DNA from: Spirochaetota bacterium
GTDB lineage: Bacteria; Spirochaetota; Brachyspiria; Brachyspirales; JACRPF01
NCBI GenBank assembly: GCA_038043445.1
Contig: JBBTBY010000156.1
Location: 1-32,678 of the forward strand
Direction: 5' to 3'
Length of the DNA stretch: 32,678 nucleotides
In this document: positions 17,762 to 25,039 of the stretch, piece by piece
Layout of the letters: each line of letters starts with the position of its first letter
Numbering within the stretch: the stretch's first letter is position 1
Notes under the pieces: model-generated
What the model was told of the DNA's origin: nothing
Seen by the model: only the letters and a program-made list of their open reading frames with translations
Databases searched by the model: none
Position numbers and translations under genes: made by a program

Positions 17762-17842
17762 CTATCCCCCGACCCCTTTCCCCTTCAAAAGGGGAGCCAA
17801 AAAAAGCACGTGAAGCGAAGAATAACAATTTGGCGGGGATAG
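17762..17842. repeat. Composite inverted-repeat element
   Basis: The outer arms are CTATCCCC (17762-17769) and GGGGATAG (17835-17842), a perfect match in inverted orientation. Inside is a second hairpin, CCCCTT-CAA-AAGGGG, followed by an A-run. The element sits exactly between the propeller gene and the remnant of a second one. It looks like a small non-coding mobile or repeat element, though the inner hairpin could also act as a terminator on the minus strand. Confidence 0.5.
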
Positions 17843-17852
17843 ATGTTACCTC

Positions 17853-17897
17853 ACACACAGCGGCAGTTCCGATGTGTTCGTCATAAAATACGATTAG
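17853..17897 (+). pseudogene. 3' remnant of a second SBBP-repeat gene
   Basis: This frame reads THSGSSDVFVIKYD followed by a stop. It matches the last repeat of the intact upstream gene (YSGGTDLLFVKYD plus stop) in sense, register and endpoint, but differs enough in DNA to be a diverged paralogue. Upstream of residue T the frame runs into the inverted-repeat element and loses similarity. Its stop codon overlaps the stop codon of bshA on the other strand. Confidence 0.6.
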
Positions 17898-19009
17898 ATA
17901 GATGCATAGACATCCCGGTACCGCGGAACGATCCTCTCTATCGTGAACTCGTCGCGCACACGCTGATACGACGCATCTCCCATTCTTTTTCGAAGCGGCA
18001 CATCATCGATGAGCCCGCATACGGCATTCGCCATCCCCTCATGGTCACCGACCGGTACGATGCGCCCTGTTACGCCGTCGGCAACGACCTCCCGTATGCC
18101 GCCGCAATCGGTGGAGACCACCGGCACGCCCATGGCCATGGCCTCAAGCGCGGCAAGCCCGAACGATTCGAGCGTTGAGCTCAGGAGAAAAATATCCGAT
18201 GACGCCATTATCGCAGGGAGCGCGTCGGTGGCACCGAGAAAGGTGACGTTTTGTGAAAGGGAGAGCGAGCGCACGAGCTTTTCCATGGCAGGACGTTCGG
18301 GGCCGTCGCCGGCGAGGACAAGATGCGCGTCGGCGCGCTTTCTTACGCGGGCGAAGGCCTTGATGAGCACGGCGATATCCTTTACCGGCCGGAAATTCGA
18401 CACGTGGAGCAATACCGGTGATGATCCGTGTCTGACGACGGACGATCCCGCGAACGCGTCGCGCGAGAACACGGCAACATCGACGAAATTCTTTATGACA
18501 CGAATGTTCTTCGTTATGCCGAATATCTCCTTCGTCCTTGCCGAAAGATAGTCCGACACCGCGGTAAGCGCATCGCTTTGTTCCATGCTGTATTTCGTGA
18601 TATCAAAGTACGATTCATCCTGACCGACGAGGAGAATGTCGGTGCCATGAAGCGTGGTGACGATCTTCACACCGCTCACGTCTGCAGTAAGTATATCGCG
18701 TGCGAGAACGGCGCTCACCGCATGCGGTATGGCGTAATGCACATGCAGCACATCGATATGATGTTCGCGCACGACCTTCACCATGCGATTGGTGAGATTA
18801 AGCGTGTACGGCGGATGCTCGAACAACGGATAGGCGAGCCCGCCCACTTCGTGGAAATGGATGCGCTCATCGAACGCGGAAAGCCGAACCGGGAGTGATG
18901 ACGCGATGAAATGGACCTCATCGCCCGCGCGGGCGAGCGCCTTGCCGAGCTCGGTGGCGATGATGCCGCTCCCGCCGTATGTGGGATAACAGGTGATGCC
19001 GATATTCAT
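17894..19009 (-). CDS. bshA: N-acetyl-alpha-D-glucosaminyl L-malate synthase BshA (371 aa)
   Basis: This is a GT4 glycosyltransferase that joins GlcNAc from UDP-GlcNAc to L-malate, the first step of bacillithiol synthesis. The N-terminus MNIGITCYPTYGGSGIIATE is the BshA signature, followed by LGKALARAGDEVHFIASSLP and the HVHYAIPHA and LHGTDILLVG segments. The C-terminal donor-binding half has LESFGLAALEAMAMGVPVVS (the E-x7-E motif) and DCGGIREVV. The length fits the family. The start overlaps the end of bshB1 by four bases (ATGA), so the two enzymes are made from one mRNA. The third gene, bshC, is not in the window. Confidence 0.92.
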   Translation of the reverse strand: MNIGITCYPTYGGSGIIATELGKALARAGDEVHFIASSLPVRLSAFDERIHFHEVGGLAYPLFEHPPYTLNLTNRMVKVVREHHIDVLHVHYAIPHAVSAVLARDILTADVSGVKIVTTLHGTDILLVGQDESYFDITKYSMEQSDALTAVSDYLSARTKEIFGITKNIRVIKNFVDVAVFSRDAFAGSSVVRHGSSPVLLHVSNFRPVKDIAVLIKAFARVRKRADAHLVLAGDGPERPAMEKLVRSLSLSQNVTFLGATDALPAIMASSDIFLLSSTLESFGLAALEAMAMGVPVVSTDCGGIREVVADGVTGRIVPVGDHEGMANAVCGLIDDVPLRKRMGDASYQRVRDEFTIERIVPRYRDVYASI

Positions 19010-19728
19010 TTTTTTGCAGAAAGGCCGAATGCCGAAATGACATCGGTGACGGCGGGCGGTGATTCCATGAGATACGGTTCGCCGTAGGCCACATTGGCCA
19101 TGGATCCGTAATGCATCATCGATGCGCGTATTCGGTCGATGAAATTCCTGTGCGAAAGCGGCGTATCCGCCTTTGTATCGCCGGTGAAAAGCTGCGAGCG
19201 ATAGGCCTTGATCGCCTCAAGCTTCTCTTCGACGACATCGCTCACATCGACGATGAACGACGGATGGTAACGCCGATTGTACGGTGCGTAGATGACGAGC
19301 TTCGGACGATAGGGCGGCATTTCCGGCAGATAGTTCATAAGCCCCGCGTAGAAATGCGCCTCGTATCCCACCTTCGCCACCATGCCGTGGTCCGGATGAC
19401 GGTATTTCCTGTCCGGGAGCACGAGTATGCGCGGCGTATGCGTACGTATGGCTCGTACGGCGGCCGCTTTCATGGTCTCGAGATCGAACGATGACAACTT
19501 CCCGTCGGGAAAACCGAAATTCGACCGGTGATCGAGGGAGAGTATCCTGGTCGCAGCGGCACATTCCGCTTGGCGTTCTTCCACCGTGCCGTTGGAACCG
19601 AACTCCCCGCGCGTAAAATCGATACCGCCGGTCGTATATCCCCTGCGCTTGAGGGTAAGGAGGAGCCCGCCGCAGGTGATCTCGATATCATCCGGGTGCG
19701 CCGCAAATGCGAGTATGTCCACTGCCAT
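19006..19728 (-). CDS. bshB1: Bacillithiol biosynthesis deacetylase BshB1 (240 aa)
   Basis: A zinc-dependent LmbE/PIG-L family deacetylase that removes the acetyl group from GlcNAc-malate, the second step of bacillithiol synthesis. The metal-binding AAHPDDIE (His11, Asp14) and HPDHG (His111, His114) motifs are present, as are the BshB1-type segments GIDFTRGEFGSNGTVEERQ and NFGFPDGKL. The length is standard. It is the first gene of the bshB1-bshA pair. The promoter -10 box ends six bases from the ATG, so the mRNA is probably leaderless. The AGGA near the ATG is part of that -10 box rather than a usable ribosome site. Confidence 0.92.
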   Translation of the reverse strand: MAVDILAFAAHPDDIEITCGGLLLTLKRRGYTTGGIDFTRGEFGSNGTVEERQAECAAATRILSLDHRSNFGFPDGKLSSFDLETMKAAAVRAIRTHTPRILVLPDRKYRHPDHGMVAKVGYEAHFYAGLMNYLPEMPPYRPKLVIYAPYNRRYHPSFIVDVSDVVEEKLEAIKAYRSQLFTGDTKADTPLSHRNFIDRIRASMMHYGSMANVAYGEPYLMESPPAVTDVISAFGLSAKK

Positions 19729-19734
19729 CGGCCA

Positions 19735-19762
19735 ATCCTACCTAAAAACAGGGAATAGTCAA
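19735..19762 (-). promoter_or_regulatory. Promoter of bshB1-bshA, leaderless
   Basis: Minus strand: TTGACT (19757-19762), 16-base spacer, TAGGAT (19735-19740), then six bases to the ATG. The geometry is the same as at the lipoprotein, DUF2161 and hisH genes. Confidence 0.5.
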
Positions 19763-19837
19763 CGAGCGTACGGATACTGTTGCGAAAATAGCGATAACCT
19801 GCTGCGATAGAATTACACTCATCATACCGTCATTAGA

Positions 19838-19907
19838 ATCGCTGAGAACAAGGGGGCATGGTTCCCGAGCGGAGTCGAGGGATGCCCCCTTGTTCTTTCT
19901 TTCGCGA
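19838..19907. repeat. Dispersed palindromic repeat, copy A
   Basis: A perfect 15-bp stem (AGAACAAGGGGGCAT at 19845-19859 against 19882-19896) encloses a 22-base loop that can form a smaller hairpin itself. The flanks ATCGCTGAGAACA on the left and TGTTCTTTCTTTCGCGA on the right are nearly identical to those of copy C at 31260. It lies between the divergent bshB1 and metallo-hydrolase genes. Confidence 0.75.
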
Positions 19908-19936
19908 TGGCCTCCAACGAGCACCGGTACATGCGC

Positions 19937-19964
19937 TTGCCATACTTTTTTATTTTGATATAGT
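19937..19964 (+). promoter_or_regulatory. Sigma70-type promoter of the metallo-hydrolase gene
   Basis: TTGCCA (19937-19942), 16-base spacer, TATAGT (19959-19964). The leader would be about 19 bases and contains AAGGAG. Confidence 0.6.
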
Positions 19965-19989
19965 TGTCCGAGAAAGGAAAGGAGACGAT

Positions 19990-20874
19990 ATGAAGATAAC
20001 GATTCTCGGCTGCGGCAACGCCTTTTCGGTGAAGCATTACAATCAGACGTTCCTTGTGGAGGAGAACGGCCGCCGCATGCTCATCGACTACGGATGGCAG
20101 GCGCCGCATGCGCTCCGCAATGCCGGACTTACCGTCAATGATATCGACGATGTCTATATCAGCCACGCGCATGCCGACCATATCGGCGGGCTTGAGCAGA
20201 TGGCTTTTCTCCGTTACGACTGGAAGAACCATCCGCAGAATTTCCGCGACGGGATGAATTTCCCGAAGAACAAGCCGACGGGAAAGAATTTCAATTACGC
20301 GCCGCGCATCATCGCCAATGACCAGCTCTTAAAGGACCTTTGGGAAAAATCGCTTCGGGGCGGCCTTGAGAGCATGGAAGGCTTCGTCGCCGATCTTTCC
20401 ACCTATTTTGAGCCGGTGCCGATAAAACCCAACAGCGTGTACAACTGGGAAGGCTGGAATTGCGAGCTTATTCAGCAGATACATATCATGTCAGGGAGCA
20501 TGATATCATGGACATTCGGCCTTATCATGTCGCGAAAGGACAGAAAAACCGTTTATTTCGTCACCGACAGCCAGCATTGTTCGCCGCGTCAGATGGAAGT
20601 GTTCTACGCCAAATCCGACCTCATCATCCAGGACTGCGAATGTACGCCGTTCATGAGCGGTGTGCACGCAAATTACGGCCAACTCTCCGGCGATCCTGTA
20701 TACAACAGCATAAAACTCCCGGATGCAATAAAAAAGAAGATGTGGCTCTCACATTATCAGGATTTCGTGAGCGAGAACAAGGACTTCAGCGGAAAACCGT
20801 GCGATTGGCAGGCGCGCGCGAAAGGCGACGGCTTCCAAGGCTTCGTGAAGATCGGACAGACGTTCGAACTGTAA
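19990..20874 (+). CDS. Metallo-beta-lactamase-fold hydrolase (294 aa)
   Basis: The protein starts MKITILGCGNAFSVKHYNQT, typical of RNase Z/PqqB-like metallo-beta-lactamase-fold proteins. It carries the metal motif SHAHADHIGG (His59, His61, Asp63, His64). Later metal-site candidates are FVTDSQHCSP, LIIQDCECTPF and LSHYQD. It is therefore a probable di-metal hydrolase. It could act on RNA, a phosphodiester or a thioester, and I cannot tell which. The ATG at 19990 is chosen for its AAGGAG site and the promoter just upstream. An earlier in-frame codon at 19858 lies inside the palindromic repeat and is unlikely. It appears to be a single-gene unit ending before repeat copy B. Confidence 0.82.
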   Translation: MKITILGCGNAFSVKHYNQTFLVEENGRRMLIDYGWQAPHALRNAGLTVNDIDDVYISHAHADHIGGLEQMAFLRYDWKNHPQNFRDGMNFPKNKPTGKNFNYAPRIIANDQLLKDLWEKSLRGGLESMEGFVADLSTYFEPVPIKPNSVYNWEGWNCELIQQIHIMSGSMISWTFGLIMSRKDRKTVYFVTDSQHCSPRQMEVFYAKSDLIIQDCECTPFMSGVHANYGQLSGDPVYNSIKLPDAIKKKMWLSHYQDFVSENKDFSGKPCDWQARAKGDGFQGFVKIGQTFEL

Positions 20875-20941
20875 AGCGATTCTGTCATGGTATTCGGATC
20901 TGAGAAAGTCAGCATGACAAGTGATATCCCTTCTATGATGG

Positions 20942-20987
20942 GAACAGCGGGTTGCAACCCGCTGTTCAATCTTGTGACGGCATCTGT
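20942..20987. repeat. Dispersed palindromic repeat, copy B
   Basis: A perfect 26-base palindrome with half-site GAACAGCGGGTTG (20942-20954) is followed by a downstream flank (TTGTGACGGCATCTGTG) similar to that of copy C. The left flank has diverged. This copy lies between two converging genes, where it could also end transcription. Confidence 0.75.
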
Positions 20988-21039
20988 GATTACTGCTGCC
21001 AGTTCCCGTGATGATACATATGCGCAACGTGCCATCTAC

Positions 21040-21744
21040 TTATTTGGCCGATTGTTCAATATTGAGAAGCTCAATGGTGAAAATGAGCGTAGAGTTCGGC
21101 GGAATGCCCGAATTCCCCCGTTCGCCGTACGCGAGCGCCGACGGGATATACACTTCCCACTTCGATCCGACGGGCATCAATTGCAATATCTCGGTCCAAC
21201 CCGCAATGACGCCTTGCAACGGGAAATTGGCGGGCTCGCCGCGCTTGTATGAACTGTCGAATTCCTTGCCGCCGATAAGCGTTCCCTGATAATGCACGGA
21301 TACGGAGTCGGTGAGTTTCGGTTTCGCGCCGGTGCCGGCAGTGACCACCTTGTACTGCAGTCCGCTCGGGAGCGTGACGACGCCGGCTTTCTGTTTGTTC
21401 TTCGAAAGGAACTCTTCGCTTTCCTTGCTGCCGCGCGCTGACGCCTTCTGCCGCATCTGTGTCTGGAATTCCATCATCACCGCATTGACCTCATCCTCGC
21501 TCATGGCGGGTGTCTTTCCGGCAAGCACGTCCTTGACACCCTGCATGAGGACGGCAAGGTTCAGGTCCAGCGACTGCTTTTTGAACGAATTCCCGATGTC
21601 CATCCCGATGGCATAACTTACTTGGTCGTTGAACTTTTCGTACGCGGGCTTCTTTGTGTCGCCCTTTTTCTGTTGGTCCGTTTTGCCAGCAGCCATGAGC
21701 AGTACTCCTGTGATGATAGTAATGAGCAGAATTATTCTTTTCAC
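21040..21744 (-). CDS. FKBP-type peptidyl-prolyl isomerase, Mip/FklB-like (234 aa)
   Basis: This is a proline isomerase that speeds folding of exported proteins. A GTG start at 21744 is chosen because AAAGGAG lies just before it and the protein then begins with an export signal (MKRIILLITIITGVLLMAAG). An upstream in-frame ATG at 21825 would overlap the promoter. The N-terminal helical dimerisation domain has QVSYAIGMDIGNSFKKQSLD and LAVLMQGVKDVLAG. The C-terminal FKBP domain (about residues 130-234) has SVHYQGTLIGGKEFDSSY, GVIAGWTEILQLMPVGSKWE and IPSALAYGERG. The layout is that of Mip and FklB. The protein should work in the periplasm. Confidence 0.92.
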   Translation of the reverse strand: MKRIILLITIITGVLLMAAGKTDQQKKGDTKKPAYEKFNDQVSYAIGMDIGNSFKKQSLDLNLAVLMQGVKDVLAGKTPAMSEDEVNAVMMEFQTQMRQKASARGSKESEEFLSKNKQKAGVVTLPSGLQYKVVTAGTGAKPKLTDSVSVHYQGTLIGGKEFDSSYKRGEPANFPLQGVIAGWTEILQLMPVGSKWEVYIPSALAYGERGNSGIPPNSTLIFTIELLNIEQSAK

Positions 21745-21795
21745 AAAACTCTCCTTTACTGACGATGTGTCCTTCTTCCATCGCGTATGATGAGC

Positions 21796-21825
21796 ATAAT
21801 ACAAGCGGTGAAGACACGAATGCAA
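21796..21825 (-). promoter_or_regulatory. Candidate promoter of the FKBP gene
   Basis: Minus strand: TTGCAT (21820-21825), 18-base spacer, TATTAT (21796-21801). The leader would be about 45 bases and contains AAAGGAG before the GTG start. Confidence 0.5.
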
Positions 21826-22295
21826 CGATTGGACAGTATATTCCCGCTGTCGAATGACGTCAAGACGCGGTGTAGGACTTCCCCCATACCGTTTTAATTC
21901 ATTACCCTGCGCAATGCCGATCCCAGCCTGATAGCGTTGCCTTGCGCGTCATTTTGACGCATTCTCCACACACGTTTTATTTTCTGTGGAAACACCGCTC
22001 CTGCCCCGTCTGCGGCCCGGTTACGGGTACCTATTCTTCGCGAGCTTCGCGTGGAACACTCTCGCTCAACGAGAATATGAAAACATAAAGAAGATGTCAC
22101 GCGACGGCGCGAAGACGCGACGAAAAGGAAAAAACACACGGACAATACAGTCGATGCATCCGCATATCCTTAAGCTATCACATCCTGTCGGTGCCCATCT
22201 CCTATCAGGATTTGCATACGAATGCATGTCTCGCACCCCGAGAAATGTGCACTCGGGTTCGAGAAAGCAGTTATTGGGAGAAGGGGTACTCCTCC
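21826..22295. other. Intergenic region with an inverted repeat, no gene seen
   Basis: About 470 bases lie between the FKBP promoter and the end of the oxidoreductase gene. Open frames here lack ribosome sites and look random. The only clear structure is the inverted repeat at 22036-22114. Its bases resemble the CGCGAAGACGCGA-type intergenic repeats common in environmental genomes. Confidence 0.5.
22036..22114. repeat. Imperfect inverted repeat of CGCGAAG-type
   Basis: The left arm is CTTCGCG-AGCT-TCGCGTG (22036-22053) and the right arm CACGCGA-CGG-CGCGAAG (22098-22114). They pair over 14 of the 17-18 positions around a 44-base loop that holds a small hairpin (TCTCG/CGAGA). It may be a small non-coding element. 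Confidence 0.45.
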
Positions 22296-23333
22296 CTAAT
22301 ACCTGACTTCCTTCCCCGTCTTAGCACTTTCATACACGCCATCAAGTATCTTCATCACTTTGATGCCGTCCTCACCGTCAGCCATCGGCTTACGCTTTTC
22401 CATTATGCTCGCGACGAATTCATCCTGCGGCGTCGGCACAGGCACACGGCTCTGATCGAGCGTTTTGGTGAACTCAAGGCCATCCTCGTTCGTGTATATC
22501 TCCGCGGTGAAATTGTAGCCGCCGTCGGTGTTCTTCTGAACGATGCCGCCCTTCTCGCCGTAAAGCGAGGTGATCATATGCTCTTTCTCTTTGATATGGA
22601 GCGCCCAGCTCGCTTCGAGCATGAGCGTGGCGCCTGTAGCGAATTTGATGATACCGCAGGCACAATCTTCGACGTCGAAGGGTTTTCCTTCTTTCGCCGC
22701 ATGCTGCGCGGCTATCTTATTGTACGCCGAACCGCTCACGGACACCGGTTCCGGATATCCCATAAGCCAGAGCGCAAGATCGAGGCGATGCACGCCGAGA
22801 TCGATGAGCGGGCCTCCACCGGAAAGCGCCTTCTGCCCGAACCAGCCGCCGAATTTCGGCATACCGAGGCGGCGATGCCATACCGTACGCCCGAAATATA
22901 TCGGACCGATGACGCCGCTGTCCACGGTCTTCTTGAGCGCATAGCTCATGGGCGAGAATCGATAGGAGAAGTTTATCATGAGATTTACTTTCTTCTTGTC
23001 GGCGGCTTTCTTCATCTCCACTGCTTCCGCGGTGTTCATCGCCATGGGCTTCTCACAGAGCACATGAAGCCCTTTGTCAATGGCGGCAAGCGTGAGGGGC
23101 GAATGGAATTTATTGGGCGTTACCACCGACACCGCATCGAGCTTTTCCTTGGCGAACATTGCGTCGGTATCGGTATATACGTTCGCAACGCCGTATTCCT
23201 TCGCTATCGTATCCGCGAGCTCCTTGTTCATATCGCAGACGGCGGCTATCTCGACGTTCGCATTCGCCTTGTAGTTCTTGAGATGGCTTTTGCCCATGCC
23301 GAGACCGATAACGCCTACACGTATCTTATTCAT
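22296..23333 (-). CDS. Gfo/Idh/MocA family oxidoreductase (345 aa)
   Basis: An NAD(P)-dependent sugar oxidoreductase. The N-terminal Rossmann fold begins KIRVGVIGLGMGKSHLKNYK, and the catalytic-region motif CEKPMAMN (Glu94-Lys95-Pro96) is present. The C-terminal alpha/beta domain has GGGPLIDLGVHRLDLALWLM, whose Asp/His pair is typical of the family. The start at 23333 has GTGGAG upstream. It is the last of three same-strand genes with a DUF1080 protein and a ThuA-like protein, a combination associated with oxidation of sugars at carbon 3 and breakdown of the keto-sugar product. The substrate is unknown. Confidence 0.88.
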   Translation of the reverse strand: MNKIRVGVIGLGMGKSHLKNYKANANVEIAAVCDMNKELADTIAKEYGVANVYTDTDAMFAKEKLDAVSVVTPNKFHSPLTLAAIDKGLHVLCEKPMAMNTAEAVEMKKAADKKKVNLMINFSYRFSPMSYALKKTVDSGVIGPIYFGRTVWHRRLGMPKFGGWFGQKALSGGGPLIDLGVHRLDLALWLMGYPEPVSVSGSAYNKIAAQHAAKEGKPFDVEDCACGIIKFATGATLMLEASWALHIKEKEHMITSLYGEKGGIVQKNTDGGYNFTAEIYTNEDGLEFTKTLDQSRVPVPTPQDEFVASIMEKRKPMADGEDGIKVMKILDGVYESAKTGKEVRY

Positions 23334-23370
23334 GATAGACTCCACTTGCAATAGAATTATTATTGAACGG

Positions 23371-23401
23371 CTGAACGCGGGATGCGTGACCCCGCGTTCA
23401 G
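23371..23401. terminator. Strong hairpin between the ThuA-like and oxidoreductase genes
   Basis: A perfect 11-bp stem (CTGAACGCGGG at 23371-23381 against 23391-23401) with a nine-base loop. On the minus strand an AT-rich stretch follows but no true T-run. It could be a partial terminator or mRNA-stability element. The GAAC...CGGG/CCCG...GTTC build also resembles the dispersed palindrome family. Confidence 0.4.
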
Positions 23402-23424
23402 CTGTGATTATTCGGATTACCCTT

Positions 23425-24159
23425 CTATTTCGGCTTTATCGGTTCGAGCGACACCGGCACATGCGGCGCCGCCTTCATGACATCGGTCGCGCCTTCATAC
23501 TTCGCCCATGCAATGGCGTTGTCGATGACCTGAATGACGGTCTTATTGAAGTATGTCGGATGTGTTTCATGGCCGGGGCGGAAGTAGAATATCTTCCCCT
23601 GCCCGCGAGTATACGTTACGCCGCTCCTGAACACCTCGCCGCCTTCGAACCATGAGATGAAGACGACCTTGTCCGGATCGGGAATATCGAAGCGCTCGCC
23701 GTACATCTCCTCTTCCTGAAGTTCAAAATGCTGCGGCAGTCCCTTTGCGATGGGATGATGTGGCTCGACGACCCACAAACGCTCTTTCTCTTTCGCTTCG
23801 CGCCAGCGCAGTCCGCATCCCGTGCCCATCATGCGTTTGAATATCTTCGAGTAATGCGCCGCGTGAAGGCAGATAAGCCCCATGCCTTCGAGCACGCGCT
23901 GCTGCACGCGATCGACGATGGCATCCTCCACCTTCGCATGCGCCGCATGCCCCCACCAGGTAAGCACATCGGTATTGGCAAGAACATCGGCAGTGAGTCC
24001 ATGTTCCGGCATGTCCAATGTGGCGAATGTATAATCGTACTTATCGCCGATCATCTTCGCGATCGTCTTATGCATACCGTCGGGGTATATCTTTTTCACC
24101 GGCTCATCGCGGTTCTCATGGACGAACTCGTTCCAGATGGTCACTCGTATCTTTGACAT
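23425..24159 (-). CDS. ThuA-like domain protein (244 aa)
   Basis: A ThuA (trehalose utilisation) family protein with a glutamine-amidotransferase-like fold. It begins KIRVTIWNEFVHENRDE and contains DVLTWWGHAAHAKV, GMGLICLHAAHYSKIFKRMM, PHHPIAKGLP and GKIFYFRPGHETHP, all typical of the family. The cysteine of true amidotransferases is in the CLHAAH context seen in ThuA proteins. The role is poorly defined, but members occur with sugar oxidoreductases in disaccharide use. AAGGAG lies before the ATG, and a promoter of its own lies just upstream. No signal peptide is seen. Confidence 0.87.
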   Translation of the reverse strand: MSKIRVTIWNEFVHENRDEPVKKIYPDGMHKTIAKMIGDKYDYTFATLDMPEHGLTADVLANTDVLTWWGHAAHAKVEDAIVDRVQQRVLEGMGLICLHAAHYSKIFKRMMGTGCGLRWREAKEKERLWVVEPHHPIAKGLPQHFELQEEEMYGERFDIPDPDKVVFISWFEGGEVFRSGVTYTRGQGKIFYFRPGHETHPTYFNKTVIQVIDNAIAWAKYEGATDVMKAAPHVPVSLEPIKPK

Positions 24160-24188
24160 CGTTATCTCCTTTTTATTCCTGCGTGTTC

Positions 24189-24217
24189 ATTCTATACGTG
24201 CTCAGGTGTTTTTACAA
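24189..24217 (-). promoter_or_regulatory. Promoter of the ThuA-like gene
   Basis: Minus strand: TTGTAA (24212-24217), 17-base spacer, TAGAAT (24189-24194). The -35 box starts directly after the stop codon of the DUF1080 gene. The leader would be about 23 bases and contains AAGGAG. Confidence 0.55.
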
Positions 24218-24943
24218 TTACAATTCCCGCACCCAGATATTGCGAAACCGCACCGGATTATTGTGGTCCTGCAGTTTCACAGGCCCAGTTGCCGCATGCT
24301 TTTCATACGATGCTATCTGTCTATGCTGGGTCGGCCCCTGCAGTTCGCGGGCATGATGCACGACGATGCCGTTATGGAGCACTGTGATCCGTGCCGGTGT
24401 AACGCATCGGTCGCCGTGAAAATGAGGGCATTGCCAGATGATATCGTAGCGATGCCATTCGCCCGGTCTGCAGCAGGCATTCACCATGGGCGGATATTGT
24501 CCGTACATGGCGGCCGTTGTGCCGTCCGGATATGTCGGGTTCTGCCAGCAGTCGAGCACCTGCACTTCGTACATCCCCATGAGAAAGACGCCGGAATTGC
24601 CGCGCCCCTGACCTTCGCCCTCGATGACGGTCGGCGCCGACCACTCGACATGGAGCTGTATATCGCCGAAATGCTTTTTCGTCTGAATATCACCGGTGCC
24701 CTTCACCACCTCCCCGGTGCCGTCGCCGTTCATTTTCCAGCCGACGGCCCCGCCGGTCTTAACGCTTGCCCATGCGTCGAACGATGACCCGTCGAAGAGC
24801 ACGATGGCGTCCGCCGGGGGCTGTACGGGCGGTGTCGTCGAGATATTCCCGGGGTCGACCACTTTCGGCTGCGGACGCTCGCCGTCATGCACATGCCAGC
24901 GCGTGGTCGGGATGATCGGTGTATCCTGGTATCCAAGGGCCAT
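24218..24943 (-). CDS. DUF1080 (3-keto-disaccharide hydrolase-type) protein (241 aa)
   Basis: A concanavalin-like beta-sandwich of the DUF1080 family, some members of which hydrolyse 3-keto-glycosides. Visible motifs are IVLFDGSSFDAWAS near residue 50, HFGDIQLHVEWSAP, GNSGVFLMGMYEVQVLDCW (the family's GNSGv/EvQvLD core), PGEWHRYDIIWQCP and the C-terminal FRNIWVREL. Unlike many relatives there is no signal peptide, so it seems cytoplasmic. An AAGGAG site precedes the ATG. It heads a three-gene set with the ThuA-like and Gfo/Idh genes, which suggests oxidation followed by cleavage of a disaccharide. Confidence 0.87.
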   Translation of the reverse strand: MALGYQDTPIIPTTRWHVHDGERPQPKVVDPGNISTTPPVQPPADAIVLFDGSSFDAWASVKTGGAVGWKMNGDGTGEVVKGTGDIQTKKHFGDIQLHVEWSAPTVIEGEGQGRGNSGVFLMGMYEVQVLDCWQNPTYPDGTTAAMYGQYPPMVNACCRPGEWHRYDIIWQCPHFHGDRCVTPARITVLHNGIVVHHARELQGPTQHRQIASYEKHAATGPVKLQDHNNPVRFRNIWVREL

Positions 24944-24991
24944 GAAGAACTCCTTGCCGCCGGTATCAGCGGGGCGTTTTACTGTGGTGAT

Positions 24992-25019
24992 ATAGTAATC
25001 ATGCCGGCATGCCCGGCAA
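24992..25019 (-). promoter_or_regulatory. Candidate promoter of the DUF1080 gene with palindrome in the spacer
   Basis: Minus strand: TTGCCG (25014-25019), 16-base spacer, TACTAT (24992-24997). A palindrome GCCGG-CATGC-CCGGC (25003-25017) fills the spacer and the edge of the -35 box, where a bound regulator would block or remodel the promoter. The AraC-type gene lies just upstream. Confidence 0.4.
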
Positions 25020-25039
25020 TAGCAAAAAAACGATATTTA

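Noticed and set aside
22236-22266. GGTTCGAG stretch as the T-arm of a tRNA
   Set aside because: No matching acceptor stem, anticodon arm or D-arm can be formed around it.
22191-23354. 387-codon plus-strand frame opposite the Gfo/Idh gene
   Set aside because: The minus strand encodes a complete oxidoreductase with Rossmann and EKP motifs and a ribosome site. The plus frame shows none of these.
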